Notes: generated by a model not told the origin, from the letters alone. A stretch of 7,105 nucleotides of DNA from Prevotella sp. UBA3757 (GCA_002371715.1 DFGF01000010.1:1-7105), one strand, 5' to 3'. Shown: positions 1 to 5,807, counted from the stretch's first letter. Translations and numbers: made by a program.

Positions 1-45
1 GAGTAATCCGAAAACAAAAAACAATCAAAACTAAAATAGATAATT

Positions 46-1566
46 ATGCTGATTAAGATAACATTAACCATCATCTTCCTGGCCGTGATGATTGGCGTGG
101 GCCTCTATACCCGCAAACAGGCCAGCAGTGTCGACGGATTTGTGCTGGGCGGCCGCGCCGTCGGTCCCTGGCTCACAGCCTTCGCGTTTGGAACATCCTA
201 CTTCTCGGCAGTGGTCTTCGTGGGCTATGCCGGACAATTTGGCTGGAAATACGGCCTCTCCTCGACATGGATTGGCGTGGGCAATGCCGTCATTGGCTCG
301 CTGCTGGCATGGCTGCTGCTGGGCCGCCGCACCAAGCTCATGACGCAGCATATTGAGAGCCGCACCATGCCCGACTTCTTCGGCACCCGGTTCCAGGACC
401 AGGGGCTGCGCGTCGTGGCCAGCATCATCGCCTTCATATTCCTCATTCCCTACACTGCCGGTGTCTACAAGGGCATCTCGACGCTCTTCGAGATGGGCTT
501 CGGCATACCCTACGAATACTGCGTGGTCATCATGGCCATCCTGACTGCCATCTACGTCATTCTGGGCGGCTATAAGGCCACGGCCATGAACGACTTCATC
601 CAGGGCATCATCATGCTCTTCGGCATCGTGGCCGTCATAGCCGCCGTGATAGCCGCACAGGGCGGGCTCTCAGAGGCCGTCCACAAGCTGGCGGTGCTGC
701 CGGCCGACGGCTCCACCGTGCCCGGCAGCGGTATGTTTGCCACCTGGTTCGGCCCCGACCCGTGGGGACTGCTGGGCGTCGTCGTGCTGACGTCGCTCGG
801 CACGATGGGACTGCCGCAGATGGTGGGTAAGTTCTACTCCATCACCGACGAATCTGCCATCCGCCGCGGCACCGTCATCTCTACCATCTTTGCCTTCATC
901 GTGGCCGGAGGCTGCTACTTCCTGGGCGGTTTCGGACGGCTCTACGACCCCGTCATTGTCGGCGGCAAGATAGCCTTCGACTCCATCGTGCCCGCCATGC
1001 TCGTTACCCTGCCCGACATACTCATTGCGCTCGTCGTGCTGCTGGTGCTGTCGGCCTCGATGTCAACGCTGGCCTCGCTGGTGCTCACCTCGTCGAGCAC
1101 GATGACCCTCGACCTCATCTACCGCGACAAGAAGGCGCTGCCCGGCGAGGTAGAGGAAGGCAGCATCGACGATACCGTCTCCGAGAAGATTGAGCGCCGC
1201 AAGGTGGTTGTCATGCGCGTGCTCATCATGTTCTTCATAGCCATCTCGCTGCTCATCGCCCTCAACCCGCCCACGTTCATTGCCCAGCTCATGGGCATCT
1301 CGTGGGGCGCGCTGGCCGGTGCCTTCCTGGCACCGTTCATGCTGGGACTCTATTGGCGTGGCGTCACCACGGCATCGGTGTGGGCCTGCTTTGCGTGGGG
1401 CGTAGGCCTGACGGTGGTCAACATGCTACTGGGCAACCCCATCAATCCCATCAACTGCGGCGCCATTGCCATGGTGGGCGGTTTCCCCGTCGTGCTGATA
1501 GCCAGCCTGGTGACCAAGAAGATGGACCGCCAGACGGTTGACCGCATCTTCGAATGCTATCAATAA
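46..1566 (+). CDS. Sodium:solute symporter (SSS family), substrate unknown
   Basis: This is an inner-membrane secondary transporter that should use the sodium gradient to import a small solute. The 506-residue product is almost entirely hydrophobic helices (I estimate about 13), the usual size and layout of the SSS/PutP family. Family landmarks are visible: the segment around residues 169-187 (IYVILGGYKATAMNDFIQG) matches the conserved GG-containing helix, and the stretch at 335-355 (LSASMSTLASLV onward) matches the helix carrying the sodium-site Ser/Thr pair, here S340 and T341, the same positions I recall for E. coli PutP. The cytoplasmic loop at 360-388 is charged. The start follows an A-rich leader without a clear Shine-Dalgarno. 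The substrate (amino acid, sugar, sialic acid or other) cannot be read from the sequence, and the upstream gene that might tell lies outside the window. The gene is visibly richer in G/C-ending codons than the genes after 3395. Confidence 0.93.
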   Translation: MLIKITLTIIFLAVMIGVGLYTRKQASSVDGFVLGGRAVGPWLTAFAFGTSYFSAVVFVGYAGQFGWKYGLSSTWIGVGNAVIGSLLAWLLLGRRTKLMTQHIESRTMPDFFGTRFQDQGLRVVASIIAFIFLIPYTAGVYKGISTLFEMGFGIPYEYCVVIMAILTAIYVILGGYKATAMNDFIQGIIMLFGIVAVIAAVIAAQGGLSEAVHKLAVLPADGSTVPGSGMFATWFGPDPWGLLGVVVLTSLGTMGLPQMVGKFYSITDESAIRRGTVISTIFAFIVAGGCYFLGGFGRLYDPVIVGGKIAFDSIVPAMLVTLPDILIALVVLLVLSASMSTLASLVLTSSSTMTLDLIYRDKKALPGEVEEGSIDDTVSEKIERRKVVVMRVLIMFFIAISLLIALNPPTFIAQLMGISWGALAGAFLAPFMLGLYWRGVTTASVWACFAWGVGLTVVNMLLGNPINPINCGAIAMVGGFPVVLIASLVTKKMDRQTVDRIFECYQ

Positions 1567-1585
1567 GGCCATTTTATAGAAAAAG

Positions 1586-1811
1586 GGTTACACCTCTAAC
1601 ACCTCTAACACCTGAAATATCTGGCTGAGTCCCTCAAAAACGGAGGCTCTATTTGAAAAAATAGCGGCCCCACGCAAAAAAATAGCGCCTCTAAATTTTC
1701 AAATAGCGCCTCTAAATTTTCAAACGGAGCCTCTAAATTTTCAAGCGGAGCCTCCGTTTTTGAGGGACTCAGCCAGATATTTCAGGTGTTAGAGGTGTTA
1801 GAGGTGTAACC
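1586..1811. repeat. Long inverted repeat, 64-bp perfect arms, probable bidirectional hairpin/terminator or MITE-like element
   Basis: The left arm 1586-1649 and the right arm 1748-1811 are exact reverse complements over 64 bases. After two G-U pairs around one mismatch, pairing resumes at 1653-1659 with 1738-1744. Outside the arms, A1580-1583 faces T1814-1817, so the RNA hairpin ends in a U-run, as in an intrinsic terminator. The outer part of each arm is itself a short 9-bp tandem repeat (ACACCTCTA on the left, GGTGTTAGA on the right). It lies 19 bases after the symporter stop, so ending that transcript is a plausible role. The size of the arms far exceeds an ordinary terminator and suggests a dispersed repeat or non-autonomous element. 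I see no clear target-site duplication and no coding capacity. Confidence 0.9.
1680..1742. repeat. Three tandem 21-bp units in the loop of the inverted repeat
   Basis: Units at 1680-1700 and 1701-1721 are identical (AAATAGCGCCTCTAAATTTTC). The third, 1722-1742, differs only in AAACGGAGCC for AAATAGCGCC. A degenerate unit precedes them (about 1656-1679), and the first bases of the right arm (from 1743) form a diverged fourth. Each unit is nearly complementary to the inner end of the left arm (about 1642-1658), so the array looks like slipped copies of the arm tip, giving alternative pairing registers. Confidence 0.88.
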
Positions 1812-1962
1812 TGTTTTTGTTATTCGTACCTTTGAGCCCTATCTGTATAATAGTCGCCTATAAAACAACGATTGCCATAACAGAGGTAATACCTACATCT
1901 TGTTAATCTGCTTTTGCCGGACTTTTCAGATGCTCGATACTTAAAAACCTCGTTTTTAGGTA

Positions 1963-1993
1963 TTGTGCACCTCGTTGATTTACCGTACCTTTG
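1963..1993 (+). promoter_or_regulatory. Bacteroidetes housekeeping promoter for the DUF2023-flavodoxin operon
   Basis: TACCTTTG at 1986-1993 matches the TAnnTTTG -7 element. TTG at 1963-1965 sits 20 bases upstream, the usual -33 distance. Transcription should begin near 2000, just before the ATG at 2013. Two copies of ACCTCGTT (1947-1954 and 1969-1976, 22 bases apart) bracket the -33 element and could be an operator. A 7-bp hairpin, TAAAAAC/GTTTTTA, lies at 1942-1958. From 1812 to 1940 I see nothing I can name. Confidence 0.7.
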
Positions 1994-2012
1994 CAGCAGA
2001 GAAAAAAGGACA

Positions 2013-2414
2013 ATGATGATAACAACGAGAACGGCGATTCCCACAGAGATAAAGGTTCTGATGAACCATATCTACGAACTGCATAAAGGTGTGCGGCACA
2101 TGGTGCTGTTCACCTGTAACAAGAAGTACAGTGAGCTGGCCATACAACGACTGGAGAGTCAGGGTATTCCTTATCTGCTGCAGCCTGCCGGACGACAGAA
2201 CCTTAACGTGTATTTCGGTCGGCGTGAGTGTCTGGATGCCATCCGGCTCATCGTCACACGCCCGTTGAACCAGCTTACGCCTGAGGAGGATTTCATCCTT
2301 GGCGCCATGCTGGGCTACGACCTCTGTGCACAGTGCGAAAGGTACTGCAAACGCAAGAGTCAGTGTGAGGGGAAGTGCCAAGTGAAGTGCGAAGCATGTA
2401 TGAATAGTATTTAA
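2013..2414 (+). CDS. DUF2023 family protein with cysteine-rich C-terminus
   Basis: A small, probably cytoplasmic protein of 133 residues whose function is not established. The sequence resembles the DUF2023 family as I remember it (P. gingivalis PG1857 is a structural representative, also next to flavodoxin). The body (residues 1-100) is a compact alpha/beta segment, followed by GAMLGYDLCAQC. The last 30 residues hold seven cysteines (DLCAQC, ERYC, SQC, EGKC, VKC, EAC) interleaved with Lys/Arg/Glu, which suggests metal or cluster binding. I chose ATG 2013 (an ATG at 2016 is also possible) because the promoter -7 element ends at 1993 and an AAAAAAGGA stretch lies at 2002-2010. A longer frame opening at TTG 1914 would run through the promoter. 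The flavodoxin gene starts 25 bases after the stop, so the two are very probably cotranscribed and may work together in electron transfer. Confidence 0.85.
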   Translation: MMITTRTAIPTEIKVLMNHIYELHKGVRHMVLFTCNKKYSELAIQRLESQGIPYLLQPAGRQNLNVYFGRRECLDAIRLIVTRPLNQLTPEEDFILGAMLGYDLCAQCERYCKRKSQCEGKCQVKCEACMNSI

Positions 2415-2439
2415 TAACTTTTTTTGAATAAATCACAAA

Positions 2440-2934
2440 ATGAACGCAACAATTGTAATCTATGGTTCCTCAACGGGGACCTGCGAGGCTATCGCAGAGA
2501 AGATTGCCTCGAAACTGGGCTGTGAGGCCTTGAATGTACAGGAACTGACTGCCGACATCGTGTCTGCTAACCAAAACCTGATTCTCGGTACCTCGACATG
2601 GGGCGCAGGAGAATTGCAGGATGACTGGTACGACGGTCTGAAAACCCTGCAAAGTGCTGACTTGACGGGTAAGACTATTGCTCTCTTTGGCTGTGGAGAC
2701 TGCTCGTCATACAGCGACACCTTCGTAGGCGGCATGGGCGAACTCTACAACGGTATCAAAGACAGCGGTGCCAAGTTCATCGGCTCGGTAGAGACCGACG
2801 ACTACACCTTCGATGACTCTGAGGCCGTGATTGACGGTAAGTTCATTGGCCTGCCCCTCGATGACATCAACGAGGATGACAAGACGGATACCCGCATCGA
2901 GGCATGGATAGCCGCCATCTCTCCTGAATTGTAA
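2440..2934 (+). CDS. fldA: Flavodoxin, long-chain type
   Basis: A soluble one-electron carrier binding FMN, typically replacing ferredoxin when iron is short. The 164-residue length fits the long-chain class. The phosphate-binding loop is at residues 9-15 (GSSTGTC), right after the first strand MNATIVIY. The 50s loop has W54 in TSTWGAGELQDDW, and the 90s loop GCGDCSSYSDTF holds Y91; these two aromatics would stack on the isoalloxazine ring. The long-chain insertion and closing region are seen at 118-145 (DDYTFDDSEAV, DGKFIGLPLDDIN). Compared with the familiar GLGDQ motif, this copy has C85 and C88 in the 90s loop, which could make it redox-sensitive. No Shine-Dalgarno is visible, and the start follows an A/T-rich spacer after the DUF2023 gene. 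Expression probably comes from the promoter at 1963-1993, with termination at 2974-3006. Confidence 0.95.
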   Translation: MNATIVIYGSSTGTCEAIAEKIASKLGCEALNVQELTADIVSANQNLILGTSTWGAGELQDDWYDGLKTLQSADLTGKTIALFGCGDCSSYSDTFVGGMGELYNGIKDSGAKFIGSVETDDYTFDDSEAVIDGKFIGLPLDDINEDDKTDTRIEAWIAAISPEL

Positions 2935-2973
2935 TCACAGGATAATAATTCATAAAGTATGTGTTTAGTAATG

Positions 2974-3006
2974 AGGTGGTTGTCGGTTACGATTAACCAC
3001 CTTTTT
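2974..3006 (+). terminator. Intrinsic terminator of the DUF2023-flavodoxin operon
   Basis: AGGTGGTT at 2974-2981 pairs with AACCACCT at 2995-3002, with an inner TCG/CGA pairing around a GTTA loop. The T-run 3002-3006 follows. It lies 40 bases after the flavodoxin stop. Confidence 0.85.
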
Positions 3007-3021
3007 GAAAAGATCAGGATT

Positions 3022-3117
3022 ATGGAGGTCTTCATTACTCAGGGCTCAGCGGAGGAACTTCCTTACGAAGATGGTAAATTCGACCTTGTGACAGCCGTTG
3101 AGACTGTGTATCGGTGT
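3022..3117 (+). pseudogene. Remnant of a class I SAM-dependent methyltransferase
   Basis: About 30 in-frame codons read VFITQGSAEELPYEDGKF and then DLVTAVETVY. This is the stretch after motif I in methyltransferase type 11 proteins: the acidic AEELP(F/Y)ED motif followed by FDLV and a hydrophobic strand. The SAM-binding glycine loop that should precede it is missing, and after codon 3109-3111 the homology stops in all three frames, with a stop at 3139-3141. The open frame that contains it begins at 2959 inside the flavodoxin terminator, so it is very unlikely to be expressed as such. I read it as an internal fragment of a deleted gene; the assignment rests on motif recall only. Confidence 0.6.
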
Positions 3118-3181
3118 AAATCTGTCGTTCCACGGATATGAGAAAAATAATGGTGCTACCAACCTAAAGACTCGCCAAAAA

Positions 3182-3216
3182 TGTCGAAAAAGGCAAAATA
3201 TTTATAAGTTTCGACA
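3182..3216. promoter_or_regulatory. Inverted repeat near the -33 region of the sigma-gene promoter
   Basis: TGTCGAAA (3182-3189) and TTTCGACA (3209-3216) are perfect reverse complements with 19 bases between them. The right half-site falls where the -33 element of the 3237-3244 promoter should be, so a repressor bound here would block it. No regulator gene is linked, and an 8-bp arm could also arise by chance in A/T-rich DNA. Confidence 0.4.
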
Positions 3217-3236
3217 CTTTATAAGGATTTGTTTTG

Positions 3237-3244
3237 TACCTTTG
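3237..3244 (+). promoter_or_regulatory. Housekeeping -7 element upstream of the sigma-barrel gene
   Basis: TACCTTTGC matches the Bacteroidetes TAnnTTTG element. I see no good TTG at the usual -33 distance, so the promoter may be weak or activator-dependent. A transcript starting near 3251 would have a leader of about 145 bases before ATG 3395. It could provide basal sigma expression before the second, autoregulated promoter takes over. Confidence 0.6.
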
Positions 3245-3350
3245 CACGCAAAATCAGATAGATTTTTACTTTAACAAGTTCCTAATACTTCCATTTATAT
3301 GATTTATTATTGTCATGTAGCTTAGTTTGTGAAAAAAATAATTGAACTCA

Positions 3351-3387
3351 TGCAGTCTTTTACATGATTATCGGACATAATAAATAG
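3351..3387 (+). promoter_or_regulatory. Putative ECF-sigma promoter 1 (autoregulation of the sigma-barrel gene)
   Basis: TGCAGTC at 3351-3357 and GAC at 3374-3376 are separated by exactly 16 bases. The A/T block ATAATAAATAGA follows. The same two blocks with the same spacing occur before the next two genes (5102 and 5753). A start near 3385 gives a very short leader, about 10 bases to ATG 3395 or 20 to ATG 3404. Confidence 0.7.
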
Positions 3388-3394
3388 AGACATC

Positions 3395-5098
3395 ATGTTT
3401 TCGATGGAAGTTACGCGGCTGATAGAACGGTGCAGACAGGGGGATGCGGATGCCCTCGGAGAACTGTACAAGGCATACGCCCAACGGATGAGGGGCGTAT
3501 GCCGTCGGTATGTCAGTGACGAACAAGCCATTAGTGATGTGTTGCATGACTCCTTCGTGATCATCTTCACCTCCTTTGATAAACTGCGCGATGATAGGAA
3601 GGCAGAGGCATGGATGATGTCGATAACGAGAAATGTCGCGTCGAAATATAAAGACCATCTGGCAAAGATGACCTTTGTGCAACTGGAGGATGCAGAGCAA
3701 GTGCGGGTGCCTGAAAATGAGAGCGAAGTGAGAGGTGTTCCGTTGGAGGATGTCATGCAGCTCGTTGACCGTCTGCCGGAAGGCTACGGGCAGGTGTTCC
3801 GACTCTCTGTGTTCGAAGGCTTGTCGCACAAGGAGATTGCCGATATGCTGGGCATTGAGCCACATTCGTCTTCTTCACAACTGGTACGGGCGAAGAAGAT
3901 GTTGCGCAAGATAATGCAGCAGTATTGGGTGGCCGTGCTTCTGTTGCTACTCGTTCCCATTACGTTCTACCTATTCAGGAAAGGGAACACTTCCATCAAA
4001 GATGAAAAAACTGTTGTGGCCAAACATAAGGATACAAGGCAAGGATCGCAGACAGAATCTCCGACGGAGCAGCCGCATGAACCTGCGACTGTTGATTTGT
4101 CTGTGCATAGTTCCACCGTCATTGGCTTAGACACCCTGCAATCGGTCATCGCTCAGGCTGTGGATTCTGTCATGTCTGACACCTTATCTAATATAATAGC
4201 TCAGGAGCAGATAATCTCTGACACCATTGCAACCGACACGACCGGGACGAAACGCAAGGCCGAGATTTCGCATTACGATATGGCCGAGTTATTCCCAGAA
4301 AAGCCAACCACAGACCCTAATAACGATAAGAAATGGTCGGTAGAACTGGCATACGCTGGAGGTTTTGGCGAACAGAATTATAATCGTCCTTATGGCTTCA
4401 CAGAAACACCGATGATTGCTACGACGGGTGAGCCCCCATCGCCTGTCACCTTTGAGAACTGGAGCGACTATGCGGCCTTCTTGGCTGAGATGCCAGATGA
4501 CGGCAGCAGCCATAGCCGAAGCGTCATTATGAATATTGCACTGAATAATGCCGGAGATGCACAAGGTACAGGTACAGACAATATCGTCCGTAAGAGCCAT
4601 CACTACATGCCCGTCAACTTCTCGTTGGCATTGAAGTACAGACTGAATAATCGCTTTGCACTGGAGACAGGGTTGAGCTACAGTAGGTTGAAGTCGGAAT
4701 TCGAGATGGGTTCAAATGGTAATACAATCAATGAGCAGCAGACCATCCACTATCTCGGCATCCCTGTGAAGGGCATCTATAATATATATAATAGAAAGGC
4801 GTGGAGCCTCTACGGAAGTCTGGGCATTACCACGGAGATCCCTCTCTACTCGCCGCTCAACACAAGTTACTACTTACACGGCATGTTGGAGGCTACCGAC
4901 AAGTCAACCATCCACACTCCGTGGCAGTGGTCGGTAGGTACGGGTCTTGGTCTGCAATACAATTTCACTCCTAACATCGGACTGTTCGCAGAACCAAGGC
5001 TGCAATACTACATTCCGACAGGTACACAAATTGAAACATACCGCTCAGAGCATCCGTTTACGTTCTCCCTGCCTATGGGCATCAGATTTACGTGGTAG
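3395..5098 (+). CDS. ECF-type sigma factor fused through a transmembrane helix to an outer-membrane beta-barrel
   Basis: One unbroken 567-residue frame joins three modules. Residues 5-90 are sigma region 2 (helices AISDVLHDSFVIIFTSFDKL and WMMSITRNVASKY). Residues 115-172 are region 4, with the helix-turn-helix LSHKEIADMLGIEP through SQLVRAKKMLRK. Residues 178-194 (WVAVLLLLLVPITFYLF) form one membrane helix, and 195-310 is a Ser/Thr/Asp/Gln-rich linker. From about 312 to 567 alternating strands resemble the Bacteroidetes porin-like/PorT-type barrel (for example IHYLGIPVKGIYNIY), ending in MGIRFTW, a good BAM-type end signal with G562, F565 and terminal W567. The predicted topology puts sigma in the cytoplasm and the barrel in the outer membrane, so signal sensing or proteolytic release is likely. 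In this phylum I know sigma and barrel/anti-sigma parts as adjacent separate genes. No frameshift or restart is evident at the junction. ATG 3404 is an alternative start. A promoter follows the stop directly. Confidence 0.9.
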   Translation: MFSMEVTRLIERCRQGDADALGELYKAYAQRMRGVCRRYVSDEQAISDVLHDSFVIIFTSFDKLRDDRKAEAWMMSITRNVASKYKDHLAKMTFVQLEDAEQVRVPENESEVRGVPLEDVMQLVDRLPEGYGQVFRLSVFEGLSHKEIADMLGIEPHSSSSQLVRAKKMLRKIMQQYWVAVLLLLLVPITFYLFRKGNTSIKDEKTVVAKHKDTRQGSQTESPTEQPHEPATVDLSVHSSTVIGLDTLQSVIAQAVDSVMSDTLSNIIAQEQIISDTIATDTTGTKRKAEISHYDMAELFPEKPTTDPNNDKKWSVELAYAGGFGEQNYNRPYGFTETPMIATTGEPPSPVTFENWSDYAAFLAEMPDDGSSHSRSVIMNIALNNAGDAQGTGTDNIVRKSHHYMPVNFSLALKYRLNNRFALETGLSYSRLKSEFEMGSNGNTINEQQTIHYLGIPVKGIYNIYNRKAWSLYGSLGITTEIPLYSPLNTSYYLHGMLEATDKSTIHTPWQWSVGTGLGLQYNFTPNIGLFAEPRLQYYIPTGTQIETYRSEHPFTFSLPMGIRFTW

Positions 5099-5101
5099 AC
5101 G

Positions 5102-5138
5102 TGCAGTCTTTTCGTAGTTCGGCGGACTATATAAGTAG
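5102..5138 (+). promoter_or_regulatory. Putative ECF-sigma promoter 2 (lipoprotein gene)
   Basis: TGCAGTC at 5102-5108, 16 bases, then GAC at 5125-5127 followed by TATATAAGTAGAAA. It begins three bases after the stop of the sigma-barrel gene, and no terminator separates them, so the lipoprotein gene may also receive read-through. The leader to ATG 5162 would be about 25 bases. Confidence 0.75.
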
Positions 5139-5161
5139 AAAGATAACAAAATTTTTTAGTT

Positions 5162-5740
5162 ATGAAGAAAAATAATAAGAACAGTATCTGGACGATGGTG
5201 ATAGCCATTGCCTGCATTGCAATGCTACTGGCAGCTTGCAGCAACGATGACAATGAGGTTAGCAGGATGATAACAGAAGACAGTTTCCAAGAAGAACCCC
5301 GGCTTTTTGCTCGTGGCTATTGCACGTTGCCAACAGTATTGTCAGAAGGTGATGTTTACGAAGTATTTACTGAAGATGACATCGTATGGTTTGACCTGAA
5401 TACCCGTGAACTACGCTTCCATGACATGGAGGAGCCTCTTTATCAGAAACTGCGCCTGCTCTCCGGCATAGAATTCCGTTTGGGCAACCAGACGCTCTTT
5501 TCCGGCAGCACCTTCGTCGGACTCATCTGTAGCCAAGTATTCAATGACTTGGTACTCTGCTGTGGCAAGATTGAGGATGGCGAAGTTATCGACAACAATC
5601 GCTATTATCTCTACGACTGCTATCCCAATACACCTCAGTTTCTCAACGACGAGCAGGTGAAAGCCAACCGTGAAAAACGAGCAGAGCAGTGGGAAACATT
5701 CACAAGATACTTAGATAGTAAGGGGAAACTGAGGAAATAA
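5162..5740 (+). CDS. Lipoprotein of unknown function, probably surface-exposed
   Basis: I do not recognise the family. The 192-residue precursor has a lysine-rich N-terminus, a hydrophobic stretch (residues 9-22) and a lipobox LAAC with the lipidated cysteine at C26. The residues that follow, SNDDNE, are acidic like the Bacteroidetes lipoprotein export signal that sends lipoproteins to the outer face of the outer membrane. The mature part is soluble and mixed alpha/beta, with a segment DDIVWFDLNTRELRFHDME (residues 72-90) resembling a motif I associate with small Bacteroidales lipoproteins. It carries five further cysteines (C54, C123, the adjacent pair C133-C134, and C153), so disulfides are possible. 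The C-terminus (about 160-192) is a charged helix. The putative ECF promoter at 5102 and its place after the sigma-barrel gene suggest a regulon member, perhaps a barrel partner or a feedback component. The latter roles are inference. Confidence 0.88.
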   Translation: MKKNNKNSIWTMVIAIACIAMLLAACSNDDNEVSRMITEDSFQEEPRLFARGYCTLPTVLSEGDVYEVFTEDDIVWFDLNTRELRFHDMEEPLYQKLRLLSGIEFRLGNQTLFSGSTFVGLICSQVFNDLVLCCGKIEDGEVIDNNRYYLYDCYPNTPQFLNDEQVKANREKRAEQWETFTRYLDSKGKLRK

Positions 5741-5752
5741 TATTCTATTTCG

Positions 5753-5789
5753 TGCAGTCATTGGTTGCAGTTTCAGACTATATAGATAG
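5753..5789 (+). promoter_or_regulatory. Putative ECF-sigma promoter 3 (radical SAM operon)
   Basis: TGCAGTC at 5753-5759, 16 bases, then GAC at 5776-5778 followed by TATATAGATAGAAA. The -10 block and expected start (about 5785-5789) lie in and just after the loop of the hairpin at 5760-5803, and the spacer is the left arm of that hairpin. Confidence 0.75.
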
Positions 5790-5807
5790 AAACTGCAACC
5801 AATTTTT
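5760..5807 (+). terminator. Perfect 15-bp hairpin with T-run, enclosing promoter 3
   Basis: ATTGGTTGCAGTTTC at 5760-5774 is the exact reverse complement of 5789-5803. The loop is 14 bases and T5803-5807 follows, directly before ATG 5808. RNA coming from the lipoprotein gene would form this hairpin and should terminate. RNA starting inside the loop would lack the left arm and escape. The structure could instead act as an operator in DNA. Confidence 0.75.

Noticed and set aside
1680..1763. Tandem units as a CRISPR array
   Set aside because: The units abut one another with no spacers, and no cas genes are visible.
1827..1834. TACCTTTG just after the inverted repeat as another promoter
   Set aside because: It matches the -7 element, but no TTG lies at the -33 distance (that position is inside the repeat arm), and no gene starts within 180 bases except the one with a better promoter.
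1914..2012. N-terminal extension of the DUF2023 frame starting at TTG 1914
   Set aside because: It runs through the promoter (1963-1993) and the expected transcription start, and the added residues do not resemble the family. ATG 2013 is preferred.
1980..2381. Open frames on the - strand opposite the DUF2023 gene, symporter and other genes
   Set aside because: They mirror real genes on the + strand, show no recognisable domains and have no promoter of their own.
2959..3021. Start of a small gene at 2959 leading into the methyltransferase-like stretch
   Set aside because: The first 48 bases coincide with the flavodoxin terminator hairpin and the encoded residues are not family-like. The open frame is fortuitous.
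3299..3325. Eight-codon open frame in the leader of the sigma-barrel gene (ATG 3299, stop 3323-3325)
   Set aside because: No ribosome binding site and no attenuator-like structure or biased codons. A chance occurrence is the simplest view.
3890..3990. Sigma and barrel parts as two genes merged by a sequencing error
   Set aside because: Sigma region 4 runs straight into the membrane helix in the same frame with no stop, restart or intergenic signal. The barrel part would lack its own export signal without this helix. Only re-sequencing can exclude it fully.
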